Positions 16,252 through 26,436 of a DNA stretch of 42,782 nt are shown here, piece by piece (the first letter of the stretch is position 1; each line of letters opens with the position of its first letter). Below the pieces are notes generated by a model. The model was not told where the DNA came from. It did no database searches and saw only the letters and a list, made by a program, of their open reading frames with translations. Both the position numbers and the translations under genes were made by a program. The stretch is from Herbaspirillum rhizosphaerae. Its GTDB lineage: Bacteria > Pseudomonadota > Gammaproteobacteria > Burkholderiales > Burkholderiaceae_D. The stretch spans positions 1 to 42,782 of the forward strand of contig NZ_LFLU01000026.1 of assembly GCF_001189965.1 (NCBI RefSeq). The letters are read 5' to 3'.

Positions 16252-16632
16252 TTACTGGTCGTGCATTTGTTCGCAAAAGCGCAGGCGGTTGCCGAAGGGA
16301 TCGGCGATTTGCATCTGGCGGCCCCAGGGCAGATCTTCCACGCCGGGGCGGGCGTAGGGATAATCTCTGGCGATCAGTTCCTGATGGAAGGCATCGATGC
16401 CGTGCATCCGTGCAAAGACGGTCGCGCCCGGCGAGGCGTCGCCGTAATGCTCGCTCAGATGCAGGATCAGGCCGGTGCGGCTGACCTGGAGGTAGAGCGG
16501 CGCCCCCGGTTCAAAGCGGTGCTGCCAGTCGATTTGGAAGCCGAGGAAGTCAACATAAAACTCCCTGGCCTTGTCTTCGGCAAAGATGCGAATGATCGGG
16601 ATTGCCGGCATCAACTGCACGTCTGATTGCAC
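16252..16632 (-). CDS. Glyoxalase/bleomycin-resistance fold protein
   Basis: A 126-residue vicinal-oxygen-chelate protein. AIPIIRIFAEDKAREFYVDFLGFQIDW is the first beta-alpha-beta-beta-beta unit, and PWGRQMQIADPFGNRLRFCE the second with the usual DPxGN motif. Such proteins include bleomycin-binding proteins and dioxygenase-like enzymes; the short single-domain form without clear metal ligands suggests a binding protein. The start is GTG at 16632 with AAGGA eight bases before it. An ATG at 16608 is possible. It lies between yfcF and oxyR, all on the same strand. Confidence 0.85.
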   Translation of the reverse strand: MQSDVQLMPAIPIIRIFAEDKAREFYVDFLGFQIDWQHRFEPGAPLYLQVSRTGLILHLSEHYGDASPGATVFARMHGIDAFHQELIARDYPYARPGVEDLPWGRQMQIADPFGNRLRFCEQMHDQ

Positions 16633-16666
16633 GCAGGAATTCCTTTATTCGTGATGGGCGAGGGCT

Positions 16667-17614
16667 TCAGCCTTCGGTAACTTCTGCTTCATGCAGCATG
16701 TCGACGCCGGGCAAGTTGCAGGACAGCACGGCCTTGCGTACGGTATCGATGGCGGCCTGACGGGTGAAGCTCTTGCGCCAGGCAATCACCACGCGGCGCG
16801 ACGGCACCGGTTTGCTGAACGGCACATAGCGCACCATGCCATCCTTGGCGTGCATATCCGGCACTGAAGCCTGGGGCAGCACGGTGATGCCGATGCCGGA
16901 CGACACCATGTGGCGGATGGTTTCCAGCGACGAACCTTCGAAGGTGCGCGCGATGCCGTCGCCGGCGGTCGAGAAGCGCGACATTTCCGGGCAGACTTCC
17001 AGCACCTGGTCGCGGAAGCAATGGCCGTTGCCGAGCAGCAGCATGGTTTCTGTCTTCAGGTCCTGGGCCGTGATTTCCTTGCGCTCGGCCCATTTGTGAT
17101 GCTTGGGCAGGGCGATGACGAATTCTTCGTCGTACAAAGGTTGCACGATCAGGCCGTGTTCAGGGAAGGGCAGCGCCATGATGGCCGCATCCAGTTCGCC
17201 CTGGCGCAGCAGTTCGATCAGGCGGGTGGTGAAATTTTCCTGCAGGATCAAGGGCATCTGCGGCACCGTCTCGATCATGGTCTTGACCAGCGAGGGCAGC
17301 AGATAAGGGCCTATGGTGTAGATGATGCCCAGGCGCAGCGGGCCCGACAGCGGGTCTTTATTCTGGCTGGCGATTTCCTTGATGGCGGCGGTCTGTTCCA
17401 GCACGCGCTCGGCCTGCGCCACGATTTGCGCGCCCAGCGGCGTCACGGATACCTCAGTGCCGCCGCGTTCGAAGATGATGACGCCGAGTTCGTCTTCCAG
17501 TTTCTTGATCGCGACCGACAAGGTCGGCTGCGCCACGAAACAGGCTTCGGCGGCATGGCCGAAATGCTTTTGGCGTGCGACGGCGACGATGTACTTGAGT
17601 TCGGTGAGTGTCAT
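16667..17614 (-). CDS. oxyR: Hydrogen peroxide sensor OxyR
   Basis: A 315-residue LysR-type activator of peroxide defence. The HTH lies in the first 60 residues (MTLTELKYIVAVARQKHFGHAAE). The redox-sensing pair is C199 (GNGHC) and C208 (LEVCPE), identical in number to E. coli OxyR, where H2O2 joins them in a disulfide. The effector-domain words IYTIGPYLLP and FEGSSLETIRHMVSSGIGI also match. Its start is 132 bp from a divergent cytochrome c gene. No strong Shine-Dalgarno is seen. In the upstream region ATAT-N7-CTAT (17642-17656) resembles half of an OxyR site, as expected for autoregulation, but the full four-part site is not clear. Confidence 0.96.
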   Translation of the reverse strand: MTLTELKYIVAVARQKHFGHAAEACFVAQPTLSVAIKKLEDELGVIIFERGGTEVSVTPLGAQIVAQAERVLEQTAAIKEIASQNKDPLSGPLRLGIIYTIGPYLLPSLVKTMIETVPQMPLILQENFTTRLIELLRQGELDAAIMALPFPEHGLIVQPLYDEEFVIALPKHHKWAERKEITAQDLKTETMLLLGNGHCFRDQVLEVCPEMSRFSTAGDGIARTFEGSSLETIRHMVSSGIGITVLPQASVPDMHAKDGMVRYVPFSKPVPSRRVVIAWRKSFTRQAAIDTVRKAVLSCNLPGVDMLHEAEVTEG

Positions 17615-17746
17615 AGGGGCTTTATAGACTTATGCGAGCTGATATGCGCAGACTATAGCTCATTTGCGGGTGGCATGCAGGGCAGGGGCGGCATGGTAGA
17701 GTTGCCGCCAATCGCAGGATGCACAATCGGATTCGCAGGCAAGAAC

Positions 17747-18139
17747 ATGAGTAAAAAACAAGTATGGATCCGCGCCTCGGTATTGTTTGCCACGGCGTTC
17801 TTTTTGATGCGGCCGTTGCCGTCGGAGGCTGCCGGCGACGCGGTTGCCGGCAAGGCAGCGTTTGCCAAATGCGCCAGTTGCCACCAGATCGGCCCGTCGG
17901 CGCGCGCCGGTTTCGGACCGCAGCTCAACGGCATTGTCGGCCGGCCGGCGGGATCGACCGGGGATTATCGTTATTCGGCGGCGATGCAGAATTCGCACAT
18001 CGTCTGGACCGAAGACAAGCTGCGCGCTTTCATGAAGTCGCCGGGAGATGTCGTGCCCGGCACCAAGATGCGGTTCTGGGGGATCGGCGACGAGCAACAA
18101 CTCAGCAATCTGGTCGCGTATCTGAAAACGTTTCCCTGA
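17747..18139 (+). CDS. Class I cytochrome c, periplasmic
   Basis: A 130-residue small electron carrier. A signal peptide (about 1-28, ending SEA-AGDA) exports it to the periplasm. C42-A-S-C45-H46 binds heme covalently, and M108 (GTKMRF) is the sixth ligand. The arrangement (GPxLNGIVGRPAG, SAAMQNSHIVWTEDKLRAFMKSPG) matches the mitochondrial/c2-type class I family. The partner oxidase or dehydrogenase is unknown. ATG 17747 gives a proper signal peptide; the frame is open much further upstream only as a shadow of antisense oxyR. It is divergent from oxyR. Confidence 0.93.
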   Translation: MSKKQVWIRASVLFATAFFLMRPLPSEAAGDAVAGKAAFAKCASCHQIGPSARAGFGPQLNGIVGRPAGSTGDYRYSAAMQNSHIVWTEDKLRAFMKSPGDVVPGTKMRFWGIGDEQQLSNLVAYLKTFP

Positions 18140-18188
18140 AGCCTGTCCTTGATTCTCTCTGTCCGTCGCCATTCAATGGCCTCCTGCG

Positions 18189-18210
18189 AGGGAACCTGGA
18201 CAGGTTCTCT
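18189..18210. terminator. Palindrome between convergent genes, possible terminator
   Basis: AGGGAACCTG (18189-18198) pairs with CAGGTTCTCT (18201-18210), with one G-U pair and a two-base centre (effectively a 4-base loop). It sits in the 76-bp gap between the cytochrome c gene and the DUF4153 gene. No T-tract follows. Confidence 0.35.
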
Positions 18211-18215
18211 GCTAC

Positions 18216-20072
18216 TTATTTGTCACCGGCTTTGGCGCAATCGACATTCGTCTGTTGCCCGGTGTCCAAGCGCAGGCGCAGGCCGTCAATCTCGAGATCG
18301 TGCTGCAAGGGCGCCTGCCATTTCAGCGTCCCCTGCTCGGCTGCCTGGCGTAGTCGCTCGGCACAGGTCGGTGTGGGAATTAGCTTGCCGGCGAATTGCC
18401 AGTTGCCGGCGTCGCCGGGAACGAACAAGCTTGGGTTGTTGTGCTCCTCGAAAATCAGCAGTTGCTCGCTGCCGGTAGGATCGGGTTTGACGAGATAGGC
18501 ATCGCATTGTTGCGTTGGCCGGGTCAGGCATCCCGGCTGGGTCCAACGCTCAGGGGCGTCGCGCCAATCTTGTTTGGCAAACTGCGGAGGCAACTGCCGG
18601 TCGGCCGGATGCATGCGGATATTCTTGGTGAGATCGACCGTGACAACGCCGTCGAATTGTTCCGCTTGCCAGTTGTTTTTTGCATGTAACGCCAGGTTTG
18701 CTTTTTCACGGATGAGGTCGGCGTGAGCGCCCTCCTTCTGTTCGCTCAGGCGCTGGAGTTGCATGACGCCGTAGCGGTCTCCATCGAAACGCAGGAAGCG
18801 ATAATCGAAGCGCTCCGGTTCGACCTTGCCGCTCTCGAGTCGATGCACCTGGCTGAGGACCGCGATGCGCGCCGGATCGGCCAGCGGCGACAGCAGCGCC
18901 AGAAACACTAGCAGGAGGGCGAAGGCGGCGGCGATGTTGGTGGTCGATATCTGCCGCAAATTGTGCCGCAGCCGGATGGCCGCGATGCCGTATCCGAACG
19001 CGTACAGCGCCGCGATCAGTGCACAGACGGCGCCTGCGATGCGGCTGACGGTCCAGCCGTATTCCGCCACACGCAATCCCAGCGAGTACATGGCCAGCAA
19101 CACCAGCGGCGTCGGCAACAGGCAGGCGATGCGCGTGCACAGAGTGAAGAAGCGCTGACCGCGCTGCTCTGTTTCGCCCAGGCGGTTGCCGTCTTGATAT
19201 ACCGTGTTGACCAGCACTACCAGCAAGCCGGTTGCGCCAAGCAAGACCTGCGATGCCCGACGTGTCTGCCACAAGGGTTCCAGTCCGGTCGCCAGAATGC
19301 TGAGCAGGAAACCCGCCACGATCAGCGTCGCCATCGGCAGCAGCCAGGACAGCAGGCTGAGCAGCAGCTTGCGGATGCCGGCGACGATGTGCGGGCGCAC
19401 GTCGCTCAGATGCAGCGCGAACGAGAACGCCAGCGTTGTGGCCGGGATATGGAACCAGCTTTTCTTGATCAGTGCATCCAGGAAGTCGAGCTTGATCAGC
19501 GAAAACAAGGCATTGCCGGTTTCCAGCACGAGCCAGAACAAGCCGGTGAACAGCGCGGCAAACAAAAGCTGCACCAGCAGTTTCCATGCAATTTCAAAAT
19601 AGCCGCGGTAGCTGGCGATGCGCTTGCCGTCGGCATTGCCGGCCAGGATCATGGCTTGCGCGATGAACAAGCCCGCCACAGTGAGTATGAACAAGGCTGC
19701 GGAGGGAGAATGGTTGCGGCTGCCGGCAGATACGCCTGAGGGTAATAGCTGGAACAGATCGGTGCGCCAGCCGTCGTAATAACCGAGTCCGGACAGAACG
19801 ACGGTCAGCACGCCGAGCCAGATCAGCAGCTTGCGCGCCGGGAGATGGCCGATGGCGGAAATGGCGATCAGCGGCAGGAAGCCGGCCAGCATGACCAGCG
19901 CGATGAACAGGGGAGATTGCGTCGATAGCCAGGTCTTTTCGGTTTCGCTGTAATACAGCGCATAGAGCAGCAGTCCCTGGATCAGCCCCAGTACGACGCG
20001 CAGGATGCCCGAGAACGCGCTGACCGGCGAACGCAAGGCATCCTGGCTATCCGTGGCGTGATTGCTTGGCAT
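18216..20072 (-). CDS. DUF4153 domain membrane protein
   Basis: A 618-residue inner-membrane protein of unknown function. About ten or more hydrophobic helices span residues 20-400; examples are GILRVVLGLIQGLLLYALYY near the start and AAFALLLVFLALLSPLADPARIA, which ends the membrane part. A soluble C-terminal region of about 200 residues follows, including DYRFLRFDGDRYG, and probably faces the periplasm. This arrangement is that of the DUF4153 family. GGAGG precedes the ATG. recG lies 108 bp upstream on the same strand; the region between has no clear terminator, so read-through is possible. Confidence 0.8.
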   Translation of the reverse strand: MPSNHATDSQDALRSPVSAFSGILRVVLGLIQGLLLYALYYSETEKTWLSTQSPLFIALVMLAGFLPLIAISAIGHLPARKLLIWLGVLTVVLSGLGYYDGWRTDLFQLLPSGVSAGSRNHSPSAALFILTVAGLFIAQAMILAGNADGKRIASYRGYFEIAWKLLVQLLFAALFTGLFWLVLETGNALFSLIKLDFLDALIKKSWFHIPATTLAFSFALHLSDVRPHIVAGIRKLLLSLLSWLLPMATLIVAGFLLSILATGLEPLWQTRRASQVLLGATGLLVVLVNTVYQDGNRLGETEQRGQRFFTLCTRIACLLPTPLVLLAMYSLGLRVAEYGWTVSRIAGAVCALIAALYAFGYGIAAIRLRHNLRQISTTNIAAAFALLLVFLALLSPLADPARIAVLSQVHRLESGKVEPERFDYRFLRFDGDRYGVMQLQRLSEQKEGAHADLIREKANLALHAKNNWQAEQFDGVVTVDLTKNIRMHPADRQLPPQFAKQDWRDAPERWTQPGCLTRPTQQCDAYLVKPDPTGSEQLLIFEEHNNPSLFVPGDAGNWQFAGKLIPTPTCAERLRQAAEQGTLKWQAPLQHDLEIDGLRLRLDTGQQTNVDCAKAGDK

Positions 20073-20180
20073 GGAGCCTCCGTGTGAAAGACGTGGATTT
20101 CAGAAGCCGCTAATGTCCGCGAAGTGCGGCAAGTTGTAAATGCGCGTGCGCGGCCGGAAGCGGGAAAGTCCGTAATTTCG

Positions 20181-22322
20181 TCAAACTTTGAGAAAATCTT
20201 CCTTGCCGCCCAGCCAGCGCTGCAAATGGGCATCGACGATGGCATCGTCATTTTGTAACAGCGTCTGCGCCAGGTTACGCGCTTTTTCCACCAGCCACTG
20301 ATCGGTCGCAAGGTCGGCGAAACGCAGCAGGGCTTCACCGGACTGGCGCGCGCCGAGGAATTCGCCGGGGCCGCGGATTTCCAGGTCGCGGCGGGCGATT
20401 TCAAAACCGTCGGCGGTTTCGCGCATGGTCATCAGGCGTTGCTTGGCGGTGCCGCCGAGCGGGCTCTGGTACAGCAGGATGCAGGCGCTGGCGGCAGCGC
20501 CCCGGCCGACGCGGCCGCGCAATTGGTGCAACTGCGACAGGCCGAAGCGTTCGGCGTGTTCGATCACCATCAGGGAGGCATTCGGCACGTCGACGCCGAC
20601 TTCGATCACGGTGGTGGCGACCAGCACGTGGATTTCGCCGCGGCTGAAGGCGTCCATGACATCCTGTTTTTCTGCTTGCTTGAGGCGGCCGTGCACCAGG
20701 CCGATGCGCAGGTCGGGCAGGGCTTCGGCCAGCATCGAATAGGTGTCGGTCGCGGTCTGCAATTGCAGCGCTTCGGATTCTTCGATCAGCGGGCAGACCC
20801 AGTAAACCTGGCGGCCTTCGAGGGCGTTGGCGTGCACGCGCGCGATGACTTCTTCGCGGCGGTTCTGGTCGATGGTGCGCGTGACGATGGGCGTGCGGCC
20901 GGGCGGCAGTTCGTCGATCACGGAGACTTCGAGATCGGCGTAATAGGTCATCGCCAGCGTGCGCGGGATGGGCGTGGCGGACATCATCAGTTGATGGGGC
21001 ACGGTTTGCGGCAGTGCGGAGATGTCTGCATCGGCATCCAGCGCCTTGTTGCGCAAGGCCAGTCGCTGGCCGACGCCGAAGCGATGCTGTTCGTCGACGA
21101 TCACCAGGCCGAGTTTCTGGAACTGCACGTTGTCCTGGATCAGCGCATGCGTGCCGATGACCAGGCGCGCCTCGCCGGACTCGATGAGCGCGTTGGCCTC
21201 GGCCTTTTCTTTTTTCTTGAGGCTGCCGGTGAGCCAGGCGACCTTGACGCCGAGCGGCTCCATCCACGCGGCGATCTTGCGAAAATGCTGGTCGGCCAGG
21301 ATTTCGGTCGGCGCCATCAGCACCGCCTGAAAGCCGCTGTCGATGGCTTGTGCCGCGGCCACCGCGGCAACCACGGTCTTGCCGCTGCCGACATCGCCTT
21401 GCAGCAGCCGCTGCATGGGGAAGGATTCCTGCAGGTCGTGGCGGATTTCTTCCAGCACGCGTTGCTGCGCGCCGGTCAGCTTGAAAGGCAATTGTTTGAT
21501 GAAGGCCTTGGAAATCTTGCCGACGGTCGGCAATGCGCTGGCGTTGCGGGCGCGGCGCGCTGCTTGTGCGCGCTTGAGCGACAGCTGCTGCGCCAGCAGT
21601 TCGTCGAACTTCATGCGGATCCAGGCCGGATGCGAGCGTTCTTCCAGCGCGTATTCGTCGACGTCGGTCGGCGGATTGTGCAGCTCGCGCACCGAGGCTT
21701 CGAAACCGCCCAGCTTCAGCTCATCCAGCGTGGCTTGCGGCAGCGTGTCGCGCCAGTCGATGCGCGAGAGGGCGCCGGCAATGGCTTTGCGCAGATAAGC
21801 CTGCGACAGGCCTTCGCCGGCCGGATAGACGGGCGTGAGCGCGGTCGGCAGCGGCGCGCCTTCGAGCACGACTTTATAGGTGGGATGAACCATCTCGGCG
21901 CCGAAGAAGCCGTGGCGCAATTCGCCGCGCACGCGTACGCGCACGCCTTCGGCCAGTTGCGTGGCCTGGCTGCCGTAGAAATTGAGGAAGCGCATCACCA
22001 GCGGACCGCTGTCGTCGGCAATGGTGACGACCAGCTGGCGGCGCGGGCGGAACTGGACGTCGCTCTTGCTGACCACGCCTTCGACCTGCACCACCTGCGT
22101 GCCGCGCAGGCTGGCGTCGTGGATGCTCATGACCTGCGTCTCGTCCTCGTAGCGCAGCGGCAGGTGCAGGGCCAGGTCCATGTCCGAGCGCAAGCCCAGT
22201 TTGGCGAGCTTGTTTTGCGCCTTCTGGGCATTGCTCAGCGGCGGAGCGCTCTTCGCGGCTTTGGCTGCGGCCTTGTCCTTTTTGACGCTGTCGGCGGAAG
22301 CTTTCTTCTTCGGTGCTGGCAT
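20181..22322 (-). CDS. recG: ATP-dependent DNA helicase RecG
   Basis: A 713-residue superfamily 2 helicase that drives branch migration and regresses stalled replication forks. An N-terminal Lys/Ala-rich tail (1-35) precedes the wedge/OB domain (about 70-190). Walker A is GDVGSGKT (about 304-312), the DExH box is DEQHRFG (about 408), and the C-terminal half holds the family blocks MSATPIPRTLAM, VHGRLKQAEK and QLRGRVGRG. The length is close to the usual 690-700 plus the basic tail, which may help DNA binding. It diverges from queA across a 98-bp region with two inverted repeats. Confidence 0.97.
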   Translation of the reverse strand: MPAPKKKASADSVKKDKAAAKAAKSAPPLSNAQKAQNKLAKLGLRSDMDLALHLPLRYEDETQVMSIHDASLRGTQVVQVEGVVSKSDVQFRPRRQLVVTIADDSGPLVMRFLNFYGSQATQLAEGVRVRVRGELRHGFFGAEMVHPTYKVVLEGAPLPTALTPVYPAGEGLSQAYLRKAIAGALSRIDWRDTLPQATLDELKLGGFEASVRELHNPPTDVDEYALEERSHPAWIRMKFDELLAQQLSLKRAQAARRARNASALPTVGKISKAFIKQLPFKLTGAQQRVLEEIRHDLQESFPMQRLLQGDVGSGKTVVAAVAAAQAIDSGFQAVLMAPTEILADQHFRKIAAWMEPLGVKVAWLTGSLKKKEKAEANALIESGEARLVIGTHALIQDNVQFQKLGLVIVDEQHRFGVGQRLALRNKALDADADISALPQTVPHQLMMSATPIPRTLAMTYYADLEVSVIDELPPGRTPIVTRTIDQNRREEVIARVHANALEGRQVYWVCPLIEESEALQLQTATDTYSMLAEALPDLRIGLVHGRLKQAEKQDVMDAFSRGEIHVLVATTVIEVGVDVPNASLMVIEHAERFGLSQLHQLRGRVGRGAAASACILLYQSPLGGTAKQRLMTMRETADGFEIARRDLEIRGPGEFLGARQSGEALLRFADLATDQWLVEKARNLAQTLLQNDDAIVDAHLQRWLGGKEDFLKV

Positions 22323-22349
22323 GCAGAGAGGTTTCTATGTCGAGAAAGC

Positions 22350-22394
22350 GTAAAATAGAGGGTTCGGCGCTATTTTACTGTGTTTAATCACAGT
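22350..22394. promoter_or_regulatory. Two overlapping inverted repeats between recG and queA
   Basis: GTAAAATAG (22350-22358) and CTATTTTAC (22370-22378) form a perfect 9-bp inverted repeat with an 11-base loop. ACTGTG (22377-22382) and CACAGT (22389-22394) form a second, 6-bp repeat that shares two bases with the first. TAAAAT occurs on both strands and could serve as -10 for recG and queA. The symmetry suggests a divergent promoter or operator, but no matching regulator is identified. Confidence 0.45.
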
Positions 22395-22420
22395 ATTGCT
22401 GCTTCCATTACTTATTTTCC

Positions 22421-24603
<2,183 letters not shown>

Positions 24604-24632
24604 GTTTTTCGATCAGTTGACAGGGAGAACGC

Positions 24633-24833
24633 TTGAAATTGAAATCCGCACTGATCGTATTGATCGTCGTTGCCGCCATCGGCGTTGTCGTCTATCAGAA
24701 TATGAGGAGAGAGCCAAAGCCTCCTGAAGCGACGGCGGCCAACTGTTCACCGGAGGCGATTCGTGGCGTTGCCAACATTGTTGAGAGATCGGTCATTTCA
24801 GCACAATGCGCCAAGCAGACTGGTTCAAAGTAA
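24633..24833 (+). CDS. Small membrane-anchored or secreted protein, unknown
   Basis: A 66-residue product not assigned to a family. Residues 1-21 are Lys-rich then hydrophobic (KSALIVLIVVAAIGVVVY), a signal anchor or signal peptide. The rest is hydrophilic with two cysteines (C38 and C59) that could form a disulfide in the periplasm. The start is TTG at 24633, preceded by AGGGAGA with a short spacer; a second TTG two codons later is possible. A strong terminator follows 28 bp after the stop, supporting a real gene at the end of the queA-tgt transcript. Confidence 0.55.
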   Translation: MKLKSALIVLIVVAAIGVVVYQNMRREPKPPEATAANCSPEAIRGVANIVERSVISAQCAKQTGSK

Positions 24834-24860
24834 AAAGATCAGGCAAGGCTTGCAATAAAA

Positions 24861-24895
24861 AACGGGAAGCACTCAAGTGCTTCCCGTTTTTTTTT
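24861..24895. terminator. Strong bidirectional rho-independent terminator
   Basis: AACGGGAAGCAC (24861-24872), loop TCAA and GTGCTTCCCGTT (24877-24888) form a perfect 12-bp stem with T to 24895 on one side and A-rich sequence on the other. It serves the convergent queA-tgt-small gene transcript and manD. Confidence 0.93.
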
Positions 24896-24918
24896 GTTTC
24901 ATGTCCGCGATCGTCGGC

Positions 24919-26127
24919 TTACCAGTTCCACACCGTGCCGTCGCGCAAACGGCAAGTCGGCAGATACGCACGCTCATAAGGGAATTTGAGCGCCGCCGCT
25001 TCATCGATGTCCACGCCCAGGCCCGGCGCGTCGGGCAGCATCAGATAGCCCTTGTCGAAGTAGTAGCCGTGCGGGAAGACCGCGTCGGTTTCCGGCGTGT
25101 GGCGCATGTATTCCTGTATGCCGAAATTCGGCACCCACATGTTGAAGTTGAGCGCTGCCGCCATGCTCACCGGCGACAGATCGGTGGCGCCATGGCAGCC
25201 GGTGTGCACCTGATACAGCGAGGCCAGATCGGCGATGCGGCGCAGGTGGGTAATGCCGCCGGCGTGGACGACGGTGGTGCGGATGTAGTCGATCAGCTGG
25301 TTCTGGATCAGGTCCTTGCAGTCCCAAATGGTGCTCATGATTTCACCCACGGCCAGCGGCGTGGTGGTGTGCTGGCGGATCAGCCTGAAGGCTTCCTGGT
25401 TTTCGGCCGGCGTCGCGTCTTCCATCCAGAACAGCTTGAACGGTTCCAGCGCCTTGCCCAACTGTGCCGCTTCGATCGGTTTGAGGCGGTGATGGCAATC
25501 GTGCAGCAGGTGATGATCGCTGCCGTATTTCACGCGCACCTTTTCGAACAGGTCGGGCGTGTGGCGCAGGTAGAGCGGGGTGTCCCAGATTTCTTCGTCG
25601 GGCAGGCCCTTGTCGGCAGGCTCGTAATACATGTTGCCCTTGCCGACGCCGTAGGCCTTGTCCAGCCCCGGCACGCCGGATTGCACGCGAATCGCCTTGT
25701 AACCCATGTCGATGTAATGGCCGACCGCATCCAGCGCTTCGGCATGATCGCGGCCGTTGGCGTGGCCGTAGACCATCACGCCCTCGCGGCTCTTGCCGCC
25801 CAGCAGTTGATATACCGGCAGGTTGGCGGCTTTGCCCTTGATGTCCCACAGCGCCATGTCGACGGCGGCGATGGCGGTCATGGTGACCGGGCCGCGACGC
25901 CAGTAGCCGCCGCGATAGAGGTATTGCCAGGTGTCTTCGATGCGCGAGGCGTCGCGGCCGATCAGGCAGGGAATGATGTGGTCTTCCAGATAGGATTTGA
26001 CGGCAAGTTCGCGTCCGTTCAGGGTGGCGTCACCGATACCGTAGATGCCCTGATCGGTTTCTATCTTGAGGGTGACGAAGTTGCGGCCTGGACAGGTCAC
26101 GATGACCTTGGCGCTGAGGATCTTCAT
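24919..26127 (-). CDS. manD: D-mannonate dehydratase, enolase superfamily (ManD)
   Basis: A 402-residue enzyme of the mannonate dehydratase subgroup (RspA-like) that converts D-mannonate to 2-keto-3-deoxy-D-gluconate. Numbering coincides with that of the well-studied Novosphingobium ManD as I recall it: metal ligands D210, E236 and E262, catalytic R147, Y159, H212 and H312, and the C-terminal W402. A314 is reported, as I recall, for the efficient rather than the weak members. The start at 26127 ([10 protein letters not shown]) has AAGGAAA ten bases upstream; the frame is open to 26241 but that would add 38 unrelated residues. A promoter and a GntR-type operator lie just upstream, and gntR is divergent. 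Confidence 0.93.
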   Translation of the reverse strand: MKILSAKVIVTCPGRNFVTLKIETDQGIYGIGDATLNGRELAVKSYLEDHIIPCLIGRDASRIEDTWQYLYRGGYWRRGPVTMTAIAAVDMALWDIKGKAANLPVYQLLGGKSREGVMVYGHANGRDHAEALDAVGHYIDMGYKAIRVQSGVPGLDKAYGVGKGNMYYEPADKGLPDEEIWDTPLYLRHTPDLFEKVRVKYGSDHHLLHDCHHRLKPIEAAQLGKALEPFKLFWMEDATPAENQEAFRLIRQHTTTPLAVGEIMSTIWDCKDLIQNQLIDYIRTTVVHAGGITHLRRIADLASLYQVHTGCHGATDLSPVSMAAALNFNMWVPNFGIQEYMRHTPETDAVFPHGYYFDKGYLMLPDAPGLGVDIDEAAALKFPYERAYLPTCRLRDGTVWNW

Positions 26128-26209
26128 GGATGCGATTTCCTTGTCTCGATGCGGAGCGGCCCGGTTTCTGATGGTCTGGGCGCCCGGTTGTTCTGGATGA
26201 ATTTCAATG

Positions 26210-26220
26210 TGGTCTAACCA
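26210..26220. promoter_or_regulatory. Predicted GntR operator site 1 (manD side)
   Basis: TGGTCTAACCA is a perfect palindrome around CTA, fitting the FadR-subfamily pattern TNGTNNNACNA. Read on the minus strand it is TGGTTAGACCA, identical to site 2. It begins six bases downstream of the manD -10 box, so binding there would block initiation. Confidence 0.7.
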
Positions 26221-26226
26221 ATATTG

Positions 26227-26255
26227 ATTATGGCACTCCAATTTGCAGGGCGCAA
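26227..26255 (-). promoter_or_regulatory. Predicted sigma-70 promoter of manD
   Basis: On the minus strand TTGCGC (26250-26255) and CATAAT (26227-26232) are exactly 17 bases apart. The start of transcription would fall near 26220, inside operator site 1, giving a leader of about 90 bases. Confidence 0.6.
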
Positions 26256-26320
26256 TAGCCTGTCAGATCGGTGTCTCTGTCGCCTTTTGTTTTTAAGCCA
26301 CAGACTGGTGCGTACGGAGA

Positions 26321-26337
26321 TTGACATGGTTAGACCA
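26321..26337 (+). promoter_or_regulatory. Consensus -35 box and predicted GntR operator site 2
   Basis: TGGTTAGACCA (26327-26337) is a perfect TGGT-N3-ACCA palindrome. It directly follows TTGACA (26321-26326), an exact -35 consensus pointing toward gntR; the matching -10 (around 26344-26352) is poor. The site is placed to repress gntR. Confidence 0.65.
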
Positions 26338-26400
26338 AAATGAGAGTATCGCTCAAATTGGTAAGCCACTGATTGCTTTGAACGCTGCTTTTCTATACAG

Positions 26401-26411
26401 TGGATAGACCA
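26401..26411 (+). promoter_or_regulatory. Predicted GntR operator site 3 (gntR leader)
   Basis: TGGATAGACCA differs from site 2 by one base (A for T). It lies 26 bases before the gntR start codon, after TATACA (26394-26399), a possible -10. It probably contributes to autoregulation. Confidence 0.6.
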
Positions 26412-26436
26412 ATTTAAGTCTAAAAAAGAGGGTTTT

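Noticed and set aside
17624..17656. Full OxyR-binding site upstream of oxyR
   Set aside because: Only ATAT-N7-CTAT fits; the other two tetranucleotides are out of phase, so I note it only as a possible half-site.
20439..22358. 639-codon open frame antisense to recG
   Set aside because: Same reason: it mirrors recG, has no recognisable motif and no ribosome site.
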